Of a stretch of 34,733 nucleotides of DNA, positions 1 to 8,103 are shown piece by piece (the stretch's first letter is position 1; each line of letters starts with the position of its first letter). Position numbers and translations under genes: made by a program. The stretch is taken from contig CAQRDK010000012.1 of NCBI GenBank assembly GCA_948868795.1, forward strand, positions 1-34,733, given 5' to 3'. Below the pieces are notes generated by a model. The model ran no database searches. It was not told the origin of the DNA and saw only the letters and a program-made list of their open reading frames with translations. Source of the stretch: an uncultured Candidatus Saccharibacteria bacterium (GTDB lineage: Bacteria > Patescibacteriota > Saccharimonadia > Saccharimonadales > Saccharimonadaceae).

Positions 1-404
1 TAGTCGGTAATCACTATCAATGGAATACGGCGACGGCTGGAACTGGTGGGACGATTATATCGGGTCAGGCAAACGGATCAATTTGTCCGAAGGGATGGAA
101 GCTTCCAGAATCGAATGTAGCTACAGCAGGTTCCTTTGGCGGCCTCATTAATGCGGGTTCGATTGATACTGATGTGGCTAAGTTGACCTCTGCCCCGTAT
201 TACTTTGTTAGGAGCGGATACATCCAGCAGACTACCGACAGTCTGTTCTACAGCGCCGGCGACCGAGGTCGATACTGGTCTTCTACCCCAAACTCCAGCA
301 ACAGCAACGCCTATAACCTCTACTTCGCTGGCACCGCCACCGTCAGCCCATCCACTGGCAGCAGTCGGTACTACGGCAACTCCATCCGTTGCATCGCCCG
401 CTAG
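1..404 (+). CDS. FISUMP-domain surface protein, C-terminal part (5' end outside window)
   Basis: The open frame enters from the left edge (first full codon at base 3) and ends at TAG 402-404, giving 133 visible residues. Seen: the signature ICPKGWKLP at visible residues 27-35, then YWSST, and a final SIRCIAR with the closing cysteine. This pattern matches the Fibrobacter succinogenes major paralogous (FISUMP, TIGR02145) domain. FISUMP proteins are exported or surface-displayed in many bacteria; their biochemical role is not established. The domain appears complete at its C-terminal end; signal peptide and N-terminal region lie outside the window. It is convergent with gyrA and separated from it by about 420 bp of structured non-coding DNA. 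Family assignment is confident; function is not known. Confidence 0.8.
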   Translation, partial: VGNHYQWNTATAGTGGTIISGQANGSICPKGWKLPESNVATAGSFGGLINAGSIDTDVAKLTSAPYYFVRSGYIQQTTDSLFYSAGDRGRYWSSTPNSSNSNAYNLYFAGTATVSPSTGSSRYYGNSIRCIAR

Positions 405-414
405 CCCCTTTAAA

Positions 415-609
415 GGTTCTCCGCCCCAGCCTCCGCAACCGCCAAAAATAAGTCACAAATCTCCACCTGCGCAAAACGCAGACCCGGAGAGCGATATAGC
501 ACATACTTATTCCTTTTTACAATAAATATATATCGCGATATTAATCTAAAAGTCTACCCAACAGACCTAAGAAACTTATCCTGGCGGGGCGGCGGCTGGG
601 GCGGAAACC
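415..609. repeat. Imperfect inverted repeat flanking an AT-rich core
   Basis: The arms at 415-436 and 590-609 share CCGCCCCAGCC / GGCTGGGGCGG exactly (11 bp), with partial pairing on both sides. The ~150-bp interior is AT-rich and contains the short palindrome TATCGCGATA near 530. It begins 11 bp after the FISUMP stop codon. It could be a 3'-end RNA structure or a small non-autonomous mobile element; no ORF or target-site duplication is evident. Together with the rod at 694-813 this is all I see in the 405-826 gap. Confidence 0.45.
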
Positions 610-693
610 CAACCAAACCCGACTAAATCAACCAGGGCAAAACCCCACAAAGCCCGGCCGAAAACCAAACATTCAACAAAGAATAACTTGATA

Positions 694-813
694 GAAAAGA
701 CTAGATTAAGTACTTTTCGAATCATATCAAGGCTGACGCGGGTCGAAATCACGGTCCGAAAGACTCGATTTCGAGAGCGTCACCTGATGAGGAAAGTGCT
801 TACTAGACTTTTC
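694..813 (+). other. Long rod-like hairpin, candidate structured RNA
   Basis: The stems nest as follows: 694-699/808-813, 701-704/803-806, 707-718/792-802, 726-729/785-788 with 731-732/783-784, 734-739/777-782, 743-750/767-774 and 754-756/762-764, closed by the loop CGAAA. About 45 base pairs form over 120 nt. Three positions (711-798, 717-792, 753-765) are G-U pairs if the + strand is the RNA but A-C mismatches on the other strand, so the + strand is favoured. It lies 14 bp beyond the gyrA stop codon in the convergent gap. It has neither the 4.5S RNA GGAA apical domain nor a hammerhead core, so the identity is unknown. It could be a standalone RNA, a terminator-like barrier between convergent genes, or a MITE. 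Confidence 0.45.
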
Positions 814-826
814 CGTTGAGAACCTT

Positions 827-3355
827 CTATTCTTCCCCTTCTTCCTCTGGCATCACCACCCCGATCGACGCCACGGTATCTCCATCGTTCAGGCGCATAA
901 TCCTCACCCCTTGCGTTGCGCGCCCAAGCGTCGGGATTTCCTTCACCGCAATCCGAATCGCCTGACCCTTCGTCGACATCATGATCACTTCCTTCGCTTC
1001 CGGATCCAGTGTATGTACCGCCACGATCGAACCAGTCTTCTCCGTCACCGCCGCAACCTTAATTCCAACCCCGCCTCGCGCGTGCGTCGGGAAGTTCTTC
1101 GCCAAAGTCGCTTTACCATAACCATTCGCCGAAACCACTAACAACTTCTGATTTTCATCTTTAATCACGTCCATGCCGACGATTTCATCTTTCGGACGCA
1201 AGCGGATTCCGCGCACCCCCTTCGCCGAACGCCCCATAGACCGCACGTCTTTCTCATTGAAGCGCATCGCCTGCCCCGCCGAAGTCGAAATCACTACATC
1301 ATGATCCCCAGTCGTCTCCTGAATCCACTTCAACTCATCACCCGGGTCGAGTTTAATCGTCACTAACCCATTCGCTCGAATATTCAAATACTCCTTCACC
1401 GGCGTTTTCTTGATCGTGCCCTTCTTCGTCGCCATAAACAGATAGCCGTCGATGTTCGCGCCTTGCTTAATAATCGCCGTCACCTTTTCGTCTGGGTGCA
1501 TGTTCAACAAGTTCACCGCCGCCGTTCCCTTCGCGGTCATCGACGCCTGCGGCACTTCATACGCCTTCATCCGGAAAATCCGCCCCTGATTCGTGAAGAA
1601 TAACAAGAAATCATGCGAATTCGTCGTCACAATCTGGGAAATCACATCTTCTTCCTTCGTCGTCATTCCCTTACGGCCTTTTCCACCCCGGTTCTGTCGC
1701 CGGAAGTCATTCTGCAAAACCCGCTTCATATAATTCTCGGTCGTCAGCAACACAACGCTCTCTTCGTCCGGAATCAGCTCCTCTTCCGAGAACTTCCCAA
1801 CTTCATGATTGAAAATCTTCGACTTGCGCGCATCGCCATATTTATCTTTCAGCGCCAAGAGCTCTTCCTTCACAACTCGGAGAATCTCACTCTCGCTCGC
1901 CAAAATCTTCTCATATTCCGCAATCTGCGCGAGTAGCGCCCGAAGTTCTTCCTCAATTTTGTCACGTTCAAGACCTTGGAGCCGACGTAGCTGCATCGCG
2001 AGAATCGCCGCTGCCTGGATTTCCGACAACCCGAACCGCTCCATGAGTCGCTTGTCCGCGTCATCATAACTCTCGCGAATCGTCTTAATAACTTCATCAA
2101 TATTATCAAGCGCAATCTTCAAGCCTTCAAGGATATGTGCACGTTCCTTTGCCTTCCGGAGGTCATACTCCGTCCTCCGCCTGACGACTTTCTGTCGGTG
2201 TTTGATAAACTCTGCCAGAATCTCTTTCAACCCGAGCACCCGCGGCTGCACCCCGTCGACCAACGCCAACATATTATAATGGAACGTAGTCTGTAGCGGC
2301 GTCATCCGATACAATTGGTTCAAAATCTTCTTCGGGAACGCATCTTTCTTCAGCTCGACTACCACTCGGATTTTCCCGCGTGCCGACTCGTCGCGCGCAT
2401 CCGCAATATGATCCAACTTCTTATTCAAAACCAACTCTCGCACCTTCTCGATGAAGCCTTCTTTGCTCATCCCGTAAGGTACTTCCGTAATGACAATCGC
2501 ATAGCGGCCATTCTTCTTCTCTTCGATATTCGCCACCGCCCGAATCGTCACCGACCCCTTCCCTGTCGCATAAGCCTGTTTCATCGGCGTCCCGCCATAA
2601 ACTTCCGCCCCCGTCGGGAAATCCGGACCCTTGACGTGCTCCATCAGCCCATCGAGAGAAATCTCCGGATTATCGATCTGCGCCACCGTCGCGTCCACCA
2701 CTTCCGACAAGTTATGCGGCGGAATATTCGTCGCCATACCGACCGCAATACCCATCTGCCCGTTCAAAAGAATATTCGGGAGCGCCGCCGGCAAAACCAC
2801 CGGCTCCTGCTCGGTACCGTCGAAGTTATCCCGGAAATCCACCGTCTCCTTCTCAATATCCGTCAAAAGTTCCGCCCCAACCTTATCCATCCGCGCCTCA
2901 GTATAGCGATAGGCCGCTGGTTCATCCCCATCCATCGAACCGAAGTTGCCTTGACCTTCAATCAGCGTATAGCGCATTTTCCACGGCTGCGCCAAGTTCA
3001 CCATCGCCATATAAATCGACGAGTCGCCATGCGGGTGATATTTACCCATCACGTCACCAACGATACGCGCCGACTTCACCGTCGCATGCGGAGCCTTCCA
3101 GCCATTCTTATTCATCGTATATAATATACGGCGATTCACCGGCTTCAAACCATCGCGCACATCCGGGAGCGCACGGTCAATAATCACCGACATCGAATAC
3201 TTCAAGAAGTATTCTTCCATCGTACTCTCGACGCCCCGCTTCTCAATCCCGTCAATCACTTCCCCGCTCACTTCTTCCCCCGCCACGGTCATGTCTTTCA
3301 CCTCATCAGCCCCCTCAGGAGTGTTCATATTCTTCATTTCTTTTTCTTTGTCCAT
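827..3355 (-). CDS. gyrA: DNA gyrase subunit A
   Basis: 842 residues, close to usual GyrA length. GyrA is the DNA-breaking and DNA-wrapping subunit of gyrase, which introduces negative supercoils using ATP hydrolysed by GyrB. Seen: the catalytic tyrosine Y151 in RYTEAR; the quinolone-region motif HPHGDSSIYM at 107-116; a long C-terminal beta-pinwheel domain; and a GyrA box QNRGGKG near residue 555, which separates gyrase from topoisomerase IV. The N-terminal ~40 residues are an acidic extension before the conserved MEEYFLKYSMSVI. The start is supported by a strong Shine-Dalgarno sequence (AAGGAAGGAG, 3363-3372) that overlaps the gyrB stop. It lies 15 bp downstream of gyrB, an obvious operon with likely translational coupling. 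Oddity: the Asp/Glu expected at the E. coli position-87 equivalent is Met116. Confidence 0.98.
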   Translation of the reverse strand: MDKEKEMKNMNTPEGADEVKDMTVAGEEVSGEVIDGIEKRGVESTMEEYFLKYSMSVIIDRALPDVRDGLKPVNRRILYTMNKNGWKAPHATVKSARIVGDVMGKYHPHGDSSIYMAMVNLAQPWKMRYTLIEGQGNFGSMDGDEPAAYRYTEARMDKVGAELLTDIEKETVDFRDNFDGTEQEPVVLPAALPNILLNGQMGIAVGMATNIPPHNLSEVVDATVAQIDNPEISLDGLMEHVKGPDFPTGAEVYGGTPMKQAYATGKGSVTIRAVANIEEKKNGRYAIVITEVPYGMSKEGFIEKVRELVLNKKLDHIADARDESARGKIRVVVELKKDAFPKKILNQLYRMTPLQTTFHYNMLALVDGVQPRVLGLKEILAEFIKHRQKVVRRRTEYDLRKAKERAHILEGLKIALDNIDEVIKTIRESYDDADKRLMERFGLSEIQAAAILAMQLRRLQGLERDKIEEELRALLAQIAEYEKILASESEILRVVKEELLALKDKYGDARKSKIFNHEVGKFSEEELIPDEESVVLLTTENYMKRVLQNDFRRQNRGGKGRKGMTTKEEDVISQIVTTNSHDFLLFFTNQGRIFRMKAYEVPQASMTAKGTAAVNLLNMHPDEKVTAIIKQGANIDGYLFMATKKGTIKKTPVKEYLNIRANGLVTIKLDPGDELKWIQETTGDHDVVISTSAGQAMRFNEKDVRSMGRSAKGVRGIRLRPKDEIVGMDVIKDENQKLLVVSANGYGKATLAKNFPTHARGGVGIKVAAVTEKTGSIVAVHTLDPEAKEVIMMSTKGQAIRIAVKEIPTLGRATQGVRIMRLNDGDTVASIGVVMPEEEGEE

Positions 3356-3370
3356 TGCCGAGCTCCTTCC

Positions 3371-5368
3371 TTAAAAGTCCAAATCATCAAGATCGACCGT
3401 CGCCGCCCCTGCCTGAATAAAGTTTTTACGCAAATCCACCTGGTCGCCCATCAGCTTCGTAAACACCGCGTCCGCCTTCTCGGCATCGTCGATATGTACC
3501 TGAACCAGAATCCGATTCTCCGGATCCATCGTCGTCTCCCAAAGCTGCTTCGCATCCATTTCACCAAGACCCTTGAACCGCTGTTGCGCCGTATAGCCTG
3601 CCTGCTTGAACCGCTCTTGGCTCTCGTCAACTTTCGTCCCCGCCGCTTTCCGTTCCGCAATCTTCTCCGACAGCTTCTTCTCTAGCGCCGCCTCATCATA
3701 CATATAATCAATTTTCCTAGTCGACCCCGTCCCCTTAATCAAGCCAAACAGCGGCGGCTTCGCCAGATACACATGTCCCGCCGTAATCACATCTGGCATA
3801 TACCGGAAGAAGAACGTCATCAACAGCGTCGCAATATGAAGACCGTCGACATCAGCATCCGTCATAAAGATGATTTTATGATACCGGAGACCCTGAATGT
3901 CGAATTGCTCACCAATCCCCACCCCGAGACCTTTAATCAACGAAACCAGCTCCTGATTCGCCAACATCTTATCAAGCCGCGCCCGTTCCGTGTTCAAAAC
4001 CTTACCACGCAGCGGCAAAATCGCCTGAATCTTCGGATTCCGACCTTCCTTCGCCGAACCCGCCGCCGAATTACCCTCGACGATAAAGAGCTCGCATTCG
4101 CTCCGGTCACGCGACGAACAATCTGCCAACTTCGATGGAAGGTTCAGCCCTTCAAACGCCCCTTTCCGAATGACGTTATCTCGCGCCGCCCGCGCCGCTT
4201 TTCGCGCCCGCGCCGCAAGAGTCGCCTTCCCGACAATTTTCTTCGCAACCGCCGGATTTTCTTCCAAATAATACCCGAAATACTCGGTCATCACCTTGTC
4301 GACATAGCTTCGCACCTCTGGATTTCCGAGCTTATTCTTCGTCTGCCCCTCAAACTGCGGATCCGGCAACTTCACCAAAATCACCGCCGTCAGCCCTTCC
4401 TTAATATCATCCCCCGTCAAATTCGGCTCTTTCTCTTTCAAAAGCCCATTTTTCCGCGCATAATCATTAATCACCCGGTTCATCGCCGTCCGGAACCCAA
4501 CCACGTGCATCCCACCCTCAGGCGTCAAAACGTTGTTCGCAAAAGGTTTAATCGTCTCCGAGAACGTATCATTATACTGCAATGCGACCTCAATCATCGT
4601 ATCTTCCATCTGCTTCTCAACGTAGAAGATGTCATCCGAGACCACTTCCTTCCCCTCGTTTAGGCGTCGCACATAACTCCGAATCCCGCCCTCAAAGTAG
4701 AACGACTCGCGCGCCCCCGTCCGCTCGTCCTTCACCTCAATCAAAATCCCCTTCGTCAGATACGCCTGATGCCGCGCATAATTTGACACCCAACCATAAT
4801 CAAACGTCGTCGTTTCTTTAAAAATCGTCGGGTCCGGATAAAACGTCACCGACGTCCCCGTCCCGTCCGTCTCCCCAATAATCTCTAGCCCCTTCCCCAG
4901 CGTCTTCCCCTGTTCAAACTCAATGTGGTGGACTTTTCCGTTCTTCCGCACCTCAGCAATCATCTTATTTGACAACGCGTTCACCACCGACGAGCCCACA
5001 CCGTGCAGACCCGAAGAAACCTTATACCCGCCCCCGCCGAACTTACCACCCGCGTTCAAGACCGTCAGCACCGTCTCCAGCGTCGACTTCCCTGTCTTCG
5101 GGTGAATATCGACCGGAATACCGCGCCCGTTATCATCGACCCGAATCCCCCCGTCCGCAAGAATCGTAATCACGACCTTCGTACAAAAACCAGCAATCGC
5201 CTCATCAATCGCGTTATCCGCGATTTCCTTCAAAAGATGATGTAAGCCATCGTAACCCGTCGACCCAATATACATACCCGGCCGAATCCGCACATGCTCC
5301 AACCCCTCCAAGACCTGGATTTGCGAACTGTCATATTCTTGCCCACTACTTTTTTGTTTTTCAGACAT
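3371..5368 (-). CDS. gyrB: DNA gyrase subunit B
   Basis: 665 residues, the short form without the proteobacterial insertion. GyrB is the ATPase and TOPRIM subunit of gyrase. Seen: GHKL ATP-site motifs ADNAIDEA (51-58) and DDNGRGIP (78-85); the glycine-rich ATP lid around 107-127; the transducer lysine loop in FEGQTKNKLGN (339-349); the TOPRIM glutamate E431 in VEGNSAAGSAKEGR; the acidic triad DADVDG; and a C-terminal QRFKGLGEM block. The residue two after the catalytic Glu is Asn433 where most gyrases have Asp (E. coli Asp426). A Shine-Dalgarno-like TGAGGT precedes the ATG. It is first in the gyrB-gyrA operon, with about 90 bp separating it from the antitoxin gene upstream. Confidence 0.98.
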   Translation of the reverse strand: MSEKQKSSGQEYDSSQIQVLEGLEHVRIRPGMYIGSTGYDGLHHLLKEIADNAIDEAIAGFCTKVVITILADGGIRVDDNGRGIPVDIHPKTGKSTLETVLTVLNAGGKFGGGGYKVSSGLHGVGSSVVNALSNKMIAEVRKNGKVHHIEFEQGKTLGKGLEIIGETDGTGTSVTFYPDPTIFKETTTFDYGWVSNYARHQAYLTKGILIEVKDERTGARESFYFEGGIRSYVRRLNEGKEVVSDDIFYVEKQMEDTMIEVALQYNDTFSETIKPFANNVLTPEGGMHVVGFRTAMNRVINDYARKNGLLKEKEPNLTGDDIKEGLTAVILVKLPDPQFEGQTKNKLGNPEVRSYVDKVMTEYFGYYLEENPAVAKKIVGKATLAARARKAARAARDNVIRKGAFEGLNLPSKLADCSSRDRSECELFIVEGNSAAGSAKEGRNPKIQAILPLRGKVLNTERARLDKMLANQELVSLIKGLGVGIGEQFDIQGLRYHKIIFMTDADVDGLHIATLLMTFFFRYMPDVITAGHVYLAKPPLFGLIKGTGSTRKIDYMYDEAALEKKLSEKIAERKAAGTKVDESQERFKQAGYTAQQRFKGLGEMDAKQLWETTMDPENRILVQVHIDDAEKADAVFTKLMGDQVDLRKNFIQAGAATVDLDDLDF

Positions 5369-5462
5369 TCAGATACCTCAGCTTACATTACCTCTTTATT
5401 TTATCGCACTTCCAAGATAAAATCAACCCCGAACCGCCATATACATATTATATATACAGCAC

Positions 5463-5747
5463 CTACTTCCCCTCAATCTCCAATTCCTCAAAACTCACAA
5501 AACTTGTTGTAGTATTTTCATCACCCAATATCTTATCCGCCTCGTCAAGCAGCGCATCGAAGCCATTTTCCTCAACTTCCGCCTGCGTCGCGCCCGGCCG
5601 GAACGGCAAACGCTGTTCCCGCACGCATTGCGCCAAAAACACCTTCATCGCCGCCGTCGACGACATCCCCATCTGTTTGAAGACCTTTTCCGCTTCCGTT
5701 TTTAGCTCTTTATCCACCCTAAAGGCCATTCTCACTATTTCGCTCAT
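5463..5747 (-). CDS. RelB/DinJ-family antitoxin, apparently without a toxin partner
   Basis: 94 residues from the ATG at 5747. The start MSEIVRMAFRVDKELK begins a ribbon-helix-helix DNA-binding fold, followed by the DinJ-type block MGMSSTAAMKVFLAQ and LPFRP, then an acidic C-terminal tail that would wrap a RelE/YafQ-type RNase toxin. A longer frame opens at 5948, but a good promoter (5775-5783) lies inside it, so the 5747 start is preferred; AAAGGTA is a weak ribosome-binding site. RelB-type antitoxins normally precede their toxin. Here the next minus-strand gene is gyrB, 94 bp away, and no toxin-sized frame lies on either side. It may be an orphan regulator, a remnant, or pair with a toxin elsewhere. 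Confidence 0.82.
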   Translation of the reverse strand: MSEIVRMAFRVDKELKTEAEKVFKQMGMSSTAAMKVFLAQCVREQRLPFRPGATQAEVEENGFDALLDEADKILGDENTTTSFVSFEELEIEGK

Positions 5748-5774
5748 GCTTGTATTTTTACCTTTCTTCTTGAC

Positions 5775-5783
5775 ATTATACCA
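5775..5783 (-). promoter_or_regulatory. Extended -10 promoter of the antitoxin gene
   Basis: On the minus strand this reads TGgTATAAT, an extended -10 with a perfect hexamer. The -35 position 17 bp upstream is poor (TTGTGC). Transcription would start near 5768, giving a ~20-nt leader before the ATG at 5747. Confidence 0.75.
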
Positions 5784-5810
5784 AAATACTATCTCAAGCA
5801 CAAGCCCTTT

Positions 5811-5850
5811 GTATGCCCATTGTGCGCACACTAGGCACACACCGTATGCC
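5811..5850. promoter_or_regulatory. Repeated GTATGCC / GGCACACACC / TGTGCGCACA motifs upstream of the antitoxin promoter
   Basis: Two direct copies of GTATGCC (5811-5817, 5844-5850) flank the perfect palindrome TGTGCGCACA (5821-5830) and GGCACACACC (5834-5843). The same 10-mer GGCACACACC recurs at 8039-8048 next to a 23-bp palindrome. This looks like a binding-site cluster; the regulator is unknown. The rest of the 5748-6110 gap holds the promoter and the terminator of the next gene. Confidence 0.45.
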
Positions 5851-6018
5851 ACAGCCCATTTGGCACTCATACCCGAAGACCGCCAAAAATCCTCGCCAAA
5901 ACACCAAAACCATGACCTAACTGCCCCACAAATCACTATTTTCACCACCCAAGCCCCACAATTCCCCCAAAACTCAAATCCGCGAAAATCCTCCGAAAAT
6001 CACATAAGAAATCCAAAG

Positions 6019-6053
6019 AAAATGCCCCGGCCGCGCAATACGACCGGGGCAAA
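6019..6053 (-). terminator. Intrinsic terminator of the 6111-7799 gene
   Basis: A perfect 8-bp GC-rich stem TGCCCCGG (6023-6030) / CCGGGGCA (6044-6051), followed on the minus strand by TTTTC. It lies about 60 bp after the stop codon of the upstream membrane-protein gene. Confidence 0.8.
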
Positions 6054-6110
6054 TCCCTCAAAAAACCGAAAAACCTCAATGCTCACACGCAGAAACCCAA
6101 GAAAACTTAC

Positions 6111-7799
6111 TTAATACCTCGCCGCCGCCAGCGTCTGATACAACCTCTGGTAGTATCCCATCGTCTCCGGTCCGAGATACCGCACTTCTCCAGCGCTATA
6201 CGACGCATGCGGCACTTCATAGCAGCCGTCCGCCTTCATGAACAACGCCAAATCCGTGAAATCCGCCTCGATAACATCTTCCGCCGCCACCTTCGGCAAA
6301 TTGGCGTCGCTATACTTATAGCCCCGCCAATAAACCAAACGTCCATCCTTCAGACCCCATATCGTCGACGAATAATCCTTCGGCATCGTCACCGTCTCAT
6401 TGAAAAACGCCGCCACCGCGCCGCCCTCTCCGAGCAACAATAACTCCGAACCGGTAAAGGCATATACCTGATCCTTTGGTGAAACCAGTCCCAGCTCCTG
6501 GCACTTTGCATATTCATTCGCATATTCCATGGCCTTTTGCTGCTCCGATTCCCCGAAAGTCACCGCACCCGACTCATCTTCGATCTCCGGTCTCGTCGCG
6601 TCCAGTTGCGCGATTTCCTCGGCCGTCTTCGGCAGAGCGCACCGATTATAGAGAGTTGCCGTCTTTTCGTCCAGTTCGCACTCCCAATGGTCGACCAGCT
6701 CTCCCTGTTTATACAGCCAGACGCCCGTCGATGTCATGAAGAATGTTCCCCGCTGCGTCCTTAACTCGCCGTAAATCGCGCCCAGGCCTTCCACGCCCGC
6801 CGAGATCCCTCCCGGCAAATCGGCATAAAAATCCCAGCGGTACAACCAATCGTAGCCATGAGTACCGTCTTCATTCCAGCTCGTATACCGCGTATTTCGC
6901 TCGCCGAGCGCCACCTGCAGCTCCTTTGATACGCCTTCGCGCTTCCACCAAGCCTCATCCTCGAAGCCAGCATAAGCCAGCCCCAGCGGATCAGTCGTCT
7001 GGTCATAACGCCACGCCTCGTACTGGTATTCCAGATATCCGTCCAGGTTATCCACCTCTACCGTCGTCGAGCCGTCATGCGACCGTCGCGTCGAACCGTC
7101 CCACTCTCCAACCTGATACTGCCGCAGCATTTCATAGGGGTCGTCGATGTCATAGGTCTGTTTATCCAGCATCAGCGCTCTGACGCCGTCCACGACCAGC
7201 CACCCCGACACCAGCTCCCGATGTTCCTCGGTCTCGTAGTCAATCGGTATAATCGGCACCGCTACATCAAGATAGAAACAATGCTCATAATCCGCGCTCC
7301 AAACGAAATAGGTCTCCAGGTCATTATACGAATCCGTCCAGACGCCCCAGATTTCCGGGCTCTCCAGCCAAGATTCCACAACGCCTTCCAGCGTCCATTC
7401 CTTCGTCGGCAACACCGCCTCTGGATAATTCTCCCGGCAATACTCCCGGAACTCCGCGTCTGTCGTTATCTCCGAGCCCCCATAAGGGTCGACGGACGTA
7501 TACACCTCGCTCATCCGATCCGTCCGCACGCCATTCTCGTCCAAAATCTCCGCCTCTATCTGATATTCTCGCAGCTCCGCCTCCTTCTTGGCCAATTTCT
7601 CGTCTTTCTCTGTCAACGCCGCCTCTTTCTCTGCCAATTCCGCCATATACTGCCGTTCCGCCGCCTCAAAGCCATCCTCACGCCCATATATCAGGCCCAC
7701 GCACAGCATCGTTACTGCTACCACGATAACCGTAATTATGGTCGCCCAGCTTCTCCAGCGCACTACAGCCGTATTCTCCAGGATCCATTCAGGTTTCAT
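6111..7799 (-). CDS. Single-pass membrane protein with coiled coil and large extracytoplasmic domain, unrecognised
   Basis: 562 residues from the ATG at 7799, chosen because GGAGG lies just upstream; a longer frame to 7874 is possible but lacks such a signal. Seen: a short N-terminus, one transmembrane helix at about 18-38 (IITVIVVAVTMLCVGLIYG), then a heptad-like Glu/Lys/Ala coiled coil at about 43-83. A long acidic region rich in Trp and Tyr follows, expected outside the membrane. No catalytic motif is recognisable. The gene is followed by its own intrinsic terminator and preceded by ~300 bp of non-coding DNA, so it is probably monocistronic. It begins a minus-strand block of envelope genes that includes a sortase. 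A structural or host-contact role is only a guess from topology and context. Confidence 0.75.
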   Translation of the reverse strand: MKPEWILENTAVVRWRSWATIITVIVVAVTMLCVGLIYGREDGFEAAERQYMAELAEKEAALTEKDEKLAKKEAELREYQIEAEILDENGVRTDRMSEVYTSVDPYGGSEITTDAEFREYCRENYPEAVLPTKEWTLEGVVESWLESPEIWGVWTDSYNDLETYFVWSADYEHCFYLDVAVPIIPIDYETEEHRELVSGWLVVDGVRALMLDKQTYDIDDPYEMLRQYQVGEWDGSTRRSHDGSTTVEVDNLDGYLEYQYEAWRYDQTTDPLGLAYAGFEDEAWWKREGVSKELQVALGERNTRYTSWNEDGTHGYDWLYRWDFYADLPGGISAGVEGLGAIYGELRTQRGTFFMTSTGVWLYKQGELVDHWECELDEKTATLYNRCALPKTAEEIAQLDATRPEIEDESGAVTFGESEQQKAMEYANEYAKCQELGLVSPKDQVYAFTGSELLLLGEGGAVAAFFNETVTMPKDYSSTIWGLKDGRLVYWRGYKYSDANLPKVAAEDVIEADFTDLALFMKADGCYEVPHASYSAGEVRYLGPETMGYYQRLYQTLAAARY

Positions 7800-8057
7800 A
7801 ATTTCCTCCTTTTTCTGAGGGGTTAAGGTGCTTACTCCACAAACTCGCCTCCTCCTTTCACTCAATTTCACCAAGAACTAAACCTAGCTATTTTGAGTTC
7901 ACAGATTCGCGCCCACCCCCGATATTTTTGTAGATCCTACCCGCCTAGTCTAACACTTCCCTATCGCATCCGCAAGCATAAGCCTAGCCCGCCAACCCCA
8001 ATCCCACAACCATAAGCCTCATCGTCAACTCACATCATGGCACACACCAGACACACA

Positions 8058-8080
8058 ATAGGCACACAATGTGTGCCTAT
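8058..8080. promoter_or_regulatory. 23-bp perfect palindrome with adjacent GGCACACA direct repeats
   Basis: Arms of 11 bp (ATAGGCACACA / TGTGTGCCTAT) surround a single central base. A further copy, GGCACACACC, lies at 8039-8048. No T-run follows on either strand, so a protein-binding dyad is more likely than a terminator. It lies 24 bp past the sortase stop and ~260 bp upstream of the 7799 start. The rest of the 7800-8103 gap shows only the ribosome-binding site of that gene. Confidence 0.55.
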
Positions 8081-8103
8081 CTCATTCAAAATGCTAATGC
8101 AAC

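Noticed and set aside
205..525. 106-residue frame overlapping the FISUMP end
   Set aside because: Pro/Ser-rich shadow of the FISUMP gene in another frame, with no start signal.
783..796. Hammerhead-ribozyme-like CTGATGA followed by GAAA
   Set aside because: The required stem II between the two core segments is missing, and flanking stems I and III cannot be placed.
694..813. Signal recognition particle (4.5S) RNA
   Set aside because: Length and rod shape fit, but the GGAA tetraloop and the symmetric and asymmetric loops of the SRP54-binding domain are absent.
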